Position numbers and translations under genes: made by a program
Notes under the pieces: model-generated
Database searches by the model: none
Seen by the model: the letters and a program-made list of their open reading frames with translations, nothing else
What the model was told of the DNA's origin: nothing
Shown: piece by piece, positions 6,586 to 7,852 of the stretch
Numbering within the stretch: the first letter of the stretch is position 1
Layout: every line of letters begins with the position of its first letter
Source of the DNA: Actinomycetota bacterium
GTDB lineage: Bacteria > Actinomycetota > Coriobacteriia > Coriobacteriales > RUG844
DNA length: 7,852 bases
Direction of reading: 5' to 3'
Assembly (NCBI GenBank): GCA_013335845.1
Contig: JAAXUU010000050.1
Span: forward strand, 1 to 7,852

Positions 6586-6598
6586 ATGTTCGAACATG
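6585..6598. promoter_or_regulatory. 14-bp perfect palindrome in the trpS leader, candidate operator or RNA stem
   Basis: CATGTTCGAACATG is a perfect inverted repeat without spacer, centred between 6591 and 6592, and does not extend into its flanks. It lies about 20-35 bases downstream of the -10 candidate and touches the trpS ribosome binding site. It could be a repressor operator or, in RNA, a five-base-pair stem with a UCGA loop. The half-site GTTCGAAC is not in the arrangement of a Gram-positive LexA box, so no regulator is named. Confidence 0.35.
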
Positions 6599-6615
6599 CT
6601 TACTTATATAACTAA

Positions 6616-6644
6616 ACTATAATAACGCAGCTATTCGACATGAA
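6616..6644 (-). promoter_or_regulatory. Candidate sigma-70-type promoter for the trpS-scpAB-rluB-cobU operon
   Basis: Reading the minus strand, TATAGT at 6621-6616 matches the -10 consensus in five of six bases. It is preceded at exactly 17 bases by TTCATG (6644-6639), which matches the -35 consensus only in three of six. Transcription would start near 6608, giving a leader of about 38 bases before ATG 6570. The local AT-rich block (6601-6625) stands out against the surrounding coding DNA. The weak -35 keeps confidence moderate. Confidence 0.4.
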
Positions 6645-6719
6645 CTGCTGGAATCCACGCGAAAGTACGTATTTCGGTTTTTCAGGAACGGAACGTGCGC
6701 GTATATACCCCGAAATGCA

Positions 6720-7388
6720 CTACATACCCAATAACCAAGAACCCATCCTGATAGCCGTGTTGTCGATATACCAGCCTACCGGGTCGAACGAAGTCATCAT
6801 AGGTATAAGTATCAGGATTATCAGTAGGATGGGGAGACTGTACTGCTGGACCTTATAGTAACTTTTCATGCCTTTTTCGGACAGAAATGGAGCGATGATA
6901 GATGATCCATCAAGCGGAGGCAGAGGGATCAGATTGAAGAACATCAGACAGAGATTGACGATGACGAACTGTGCGGCGATGTTCCAGACCCAGTATCCGA
7001 TCGTCGGGTCGACACTGAACAGGAGTTCTGCGAGAAATGCAATTCCGGCTCCGATCAAAGCAAGGGCGAAATTGGCCCCCGGACCGGCGAGGCCAACGAC
7101 AAGTTCACCTTTGCGACGGTTTTTCAACCGGTTCGGATTATAGGGAACCGGCTTCGCGTATCCGATGATCGGACCGCCCGATAGGAAAAGTATCAAGGGA
7201 AGGATGACAGAACCGAAGGGGTCGATGTGTTTCATCGGATTCAATGAAAGACGGCCCTTCGATTTCGCTGTCGTATCCCCCATCCGATATGCCGCAAAGC
7301 CGTGACCGACTTCATGGAACACAATCGAGATGACTATAAGCACGACTGAGATTATCGCCCAGAGGTATTGTGAAACGGTTGAACTCAT
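6720..7388 (-). CDS. Site-2 protease family membrane metalloprotease (peptidase M50)
   Basis: Polytopic intramembrane zinc protease of 222 residues. The zinc-binding HEVGH (25-29; H25, E26, H29) lies at the end of the first membrane helix (about 7-24), and the third zinc ligand D160 is in the family motif PLPPLDG (155-161). NPMKHIDPFGS (50-60), GYAKPVPYNP (76-85) and GLAGPGANFALAL (99-111) are typical of compact S2P-like proteins without a PDZ domain. Further hydrophobic segments lie at about 60-74, 100-124, 136-156 and 184-201. Such proteases cleave membrane-embedded substrates, but the substrate here cannot be read, and this subgroup is commonly found beside trpS and scpA without a known role. 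ATG 7388 has GATGAGG (7402-7396) 7 bases upstream. It lies 46 bases after the 106-residue membrane protein gene. Confidence 0.92.
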   Translation of the reverse strand: MSSTVSQYLWAIISVVLIVISIVFHEVGHGFAAYRMGDTTAKSKGRLSLNPMKHIDPFGSVILPLILFLSGGPIIGYAKPVPYNPNRLKNRRKGELVVGLAGPGANFALALIGAGIAFLAELLFSVDPTIGYWVWNIAAQFVIVNLCLMFFNLIPLPPLDGSSIIAPFLSEKGMKSYYKVQQYSLPILLIILILIPMMTSFDPVGWYIDNTAIRMGSWLLGM

Positions 7389-7434
7389 GTGGGAACCTCA
7401 TCTTATCCATAGGTCAGTGGGACAGTGCCATGTG

Positions 7435-7755
7435 TTAGTGTTTTGAACGTTTGATATCAGATCGTATATCCTTACGCCATCGTGCCGTCAGCCATTCGAG
7501 CACAATTGCAATGACGAAAATCGCCGCAAAATCAAAATGGCAATATCCTCCGATGGGCGAATCGACTGTTGGGAACACTGAGAATATCGCCGGAGTGAAA
7601 GCCAAGAGCTGTTCCACGAATGTCGTCGCCAATGGGACACGCAGCGTAAGTGTGAAAAACGACAGCAGGAAAGCAGTGAAATACACTAAAGCAACCGCCA
7701 TGAAGACGACCTGGAAAACAGCCAAAAGGAAACTCGTGATCTTTTTTAAAACCAT
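7435..7755 (-). CDS. Small hydrophobic membrane protein of unknown function
   Basis: I do not recognise this 106-residue protein. Residues 6-36 form one long, strongly hydrophobic stretch rich in F, V, L and A. A second is at about 47-62 (VEQLLAFTPAIFSVF) and a third at about 73-89 (HFDFAAIFVIAIVLEW), so two or three membrane spans are likely. The C-terminus is basic (RWRKDIRSDIKRSKH), favouring a cytoplasmic location by the positive-inside rule. No catalytic motif is visible; one cysteine (C72) and a PIGGYCHFD loop are the only polar landmarks. The start at ATG 7755 is supported by AGAGGA, which overlaps the upstream stop codon (TAGAGG), linking it to the ABC-F gene. Codon use and base composition look like its neighbours. 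Real gene likely from its tight spacing; function unknown. Confidence 0.75.
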   Translation of the reverse strand: MVLKKITSFLLAVFQVVFMAVALVYFTAFLLSFFTLTLRVPLATTFVEQLLAFTPAIFSVFPTVDSPIGGYCHFDFAAIFVIAIVLEWLTARWRKDIRSDIKRSKH

Positions 7756-7764
7756 GGGTTTCCT

Positions 7765-7852
7765 CTACTCGCCGGAAGCAAGTTCATCTTCGATTTCTTC
7801 GCTTAGTTTCATCCACTCTTCTTCGAGCAAGGGAATCCTCTGCTTCAATTCC
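7765..7852 (-). CDS. C-terminal fragment, probable ABC-F family ATPase
   Basis: Twenty-eight codons run from the right window edge to a TAG at 7767-7765, so the gene is partial. The peptide is charged and helical, including LLEEEWMKLSEEIE, and ends ELASGE. This resembles the C-terminal coiled coil of ABC-F ATPases (EttA/Uup/YdiF type), cytosolic proteins that act on the ribosome. No ATP-binding motif is in view, so the family call rests only on this style of tail. Its stop overlaps the ribosome binding site of the following membrane protein gene. Confidence 0.6.
   Translation of the reverse strand, partial: ELKQRIPLLEEEWMKLSEEIEDELASGE

Larger units (their letters stand above)
6571..6719. 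other. Intergenic region between M50 protease gene and trpS
   Basis: This 149-base gap is the largest in the window. It contains the candidate promoter, the 14-base palindrome and the trpS ribosome binding site, all in its trpS-proximal half. The part next to the protease stop (6719-6650) shows no convincing GC-rich hairpin followed by a T run, so read-through from the upstream genes into trpS is possible. No T-box signature (GGGTGGNACCGCG-like) is present. Confidence 0.6.

Noticed and set aside
6585..6598. LexA/SOS box reading of the trpS-leader palindrome
   Set aside because: Gram-positive LexA sites have GAAC and GTTC half-sites separated by four bases (CGAACnnnnGTTCG). Here the order is GTTC then GAAC without spacer, so the match is only superficial.
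6659..6682. Possible terminator hairpin CGAAA...TTTCG followed by GTTTTT on the plus strand
   Set aside because: The stem is only five mostly A-T pairs with a seven-base interior, and the T run lies on the plus strand, where no gene ends. It is unlikely to terminate either direction.
6598..6719. T-box leader controlling trpS
   Set aside because: T-box riboswitches often precede trpS in Gram-positive bacteria, but the gap is too short and has no GGGTGGNACCGCG-like sequence or terminator/antiterminator pair.
7389..7434. Repeated CAGTG between the small membrane protein gene and the M50 gene
   Set aside because: Two or three five-base direct repeats in 46 bases are weak and form no stable hairpin; nothing suggests function.
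411..7458. Strong excess of GATATC (14 occurrences where about two are expected by chance)
   Set aside because: Eleven of the 14 encode Asp-Ile dipeptides as GAT-ATC in the minus-strand genes, and the others fall across ordinary codons. Codon and dipeptide choice explains it better than an uptake or regulatory motif. GAATTC is enriched in a similar way.
1..7852. Defence island, toxin-antitoxin pair, prophage or other accessory system
   Set aside because: Every sizeable frame with coding character is a housekeeping gene in one co-oriented array, and there are no repeats, integrase, transposase or composition shift.

Overview
The window is a compact stretch of housekeeping genes, all read on the minus strand, so gene order runs from high to low coordinates. 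Gene content and order are trpS-scpA-scpB-rluB-cobU-phosphatase-hisC-cmk, with an M50 site-2 protease and an ABC-F ATPase just upstream. Together with a base composition near 50% GC and GTG starts, this suggests an anaerobic Gram-positive bacterium. I lean towards the actinobacterial class Coriobacteriia, but that rests on remembered gene order and amino-acid style, not on a search. I see no IS element, prophage, CRISPR array, rRNA, tRNA or other mobile DNA.

Layout from the right edge. At 7852-7765 is the coiled-coil C-terminus of an ABC-F type ATPase, cut by the window edge. Its stop codon merges into the Shine-Dalgarno of an unrecognised 106-residue membrane protein (7755-7435). After 46 bases follows an intramembrane M50 zinc protease (7388-6720). 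The 149-base gap 6719-6571 is the only sizeable intergenic region. It holds a candidate sigma-70-type promoter and a 14-base perfect palindrome next to the trpS ribosome binding site.

From there a tightly packed operon runs to the left edge: trpS (tryptophanyl-tRNA synthetase), scpA and scpB (kleisin and winged-helix partners of SMC condensin), rluB (23S rRNA pseudouridine synthase), cobU (adenosylcobinamide kinase/guanylyltransferase), a histidine phosphatase that may be alpha-ribazole phosphatase, hisC (or a cobD-like paralogue), cmk (cytidylate kinase), and the start of a gene that is probably a plsC-like acyltransferase. Junctions are extremely tight: trpS/scpA and scpB/rluB abut, scpA/scpB overlap by 14 bases, and rluB/cobU are one base apart. 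Co-transcription and translational coupling are likely. The themes are translation (TrpRS, RluB), chromosome segregation (ScpAB), the cobalamin nucleotide loop, and nucleotide and lipid precursors.

Nothing here is convincingly a new multi-gene system. The best leads are a TrpRS with a Thermotoga-like iron-sulfur motif in which the fourth cysteine is histidine, a ScpB with a roughly 100-residue acidic tail, the palindrome in the trpS leader, and the orphan membrane protein. No gene-free stretch exceeds 150 bases.
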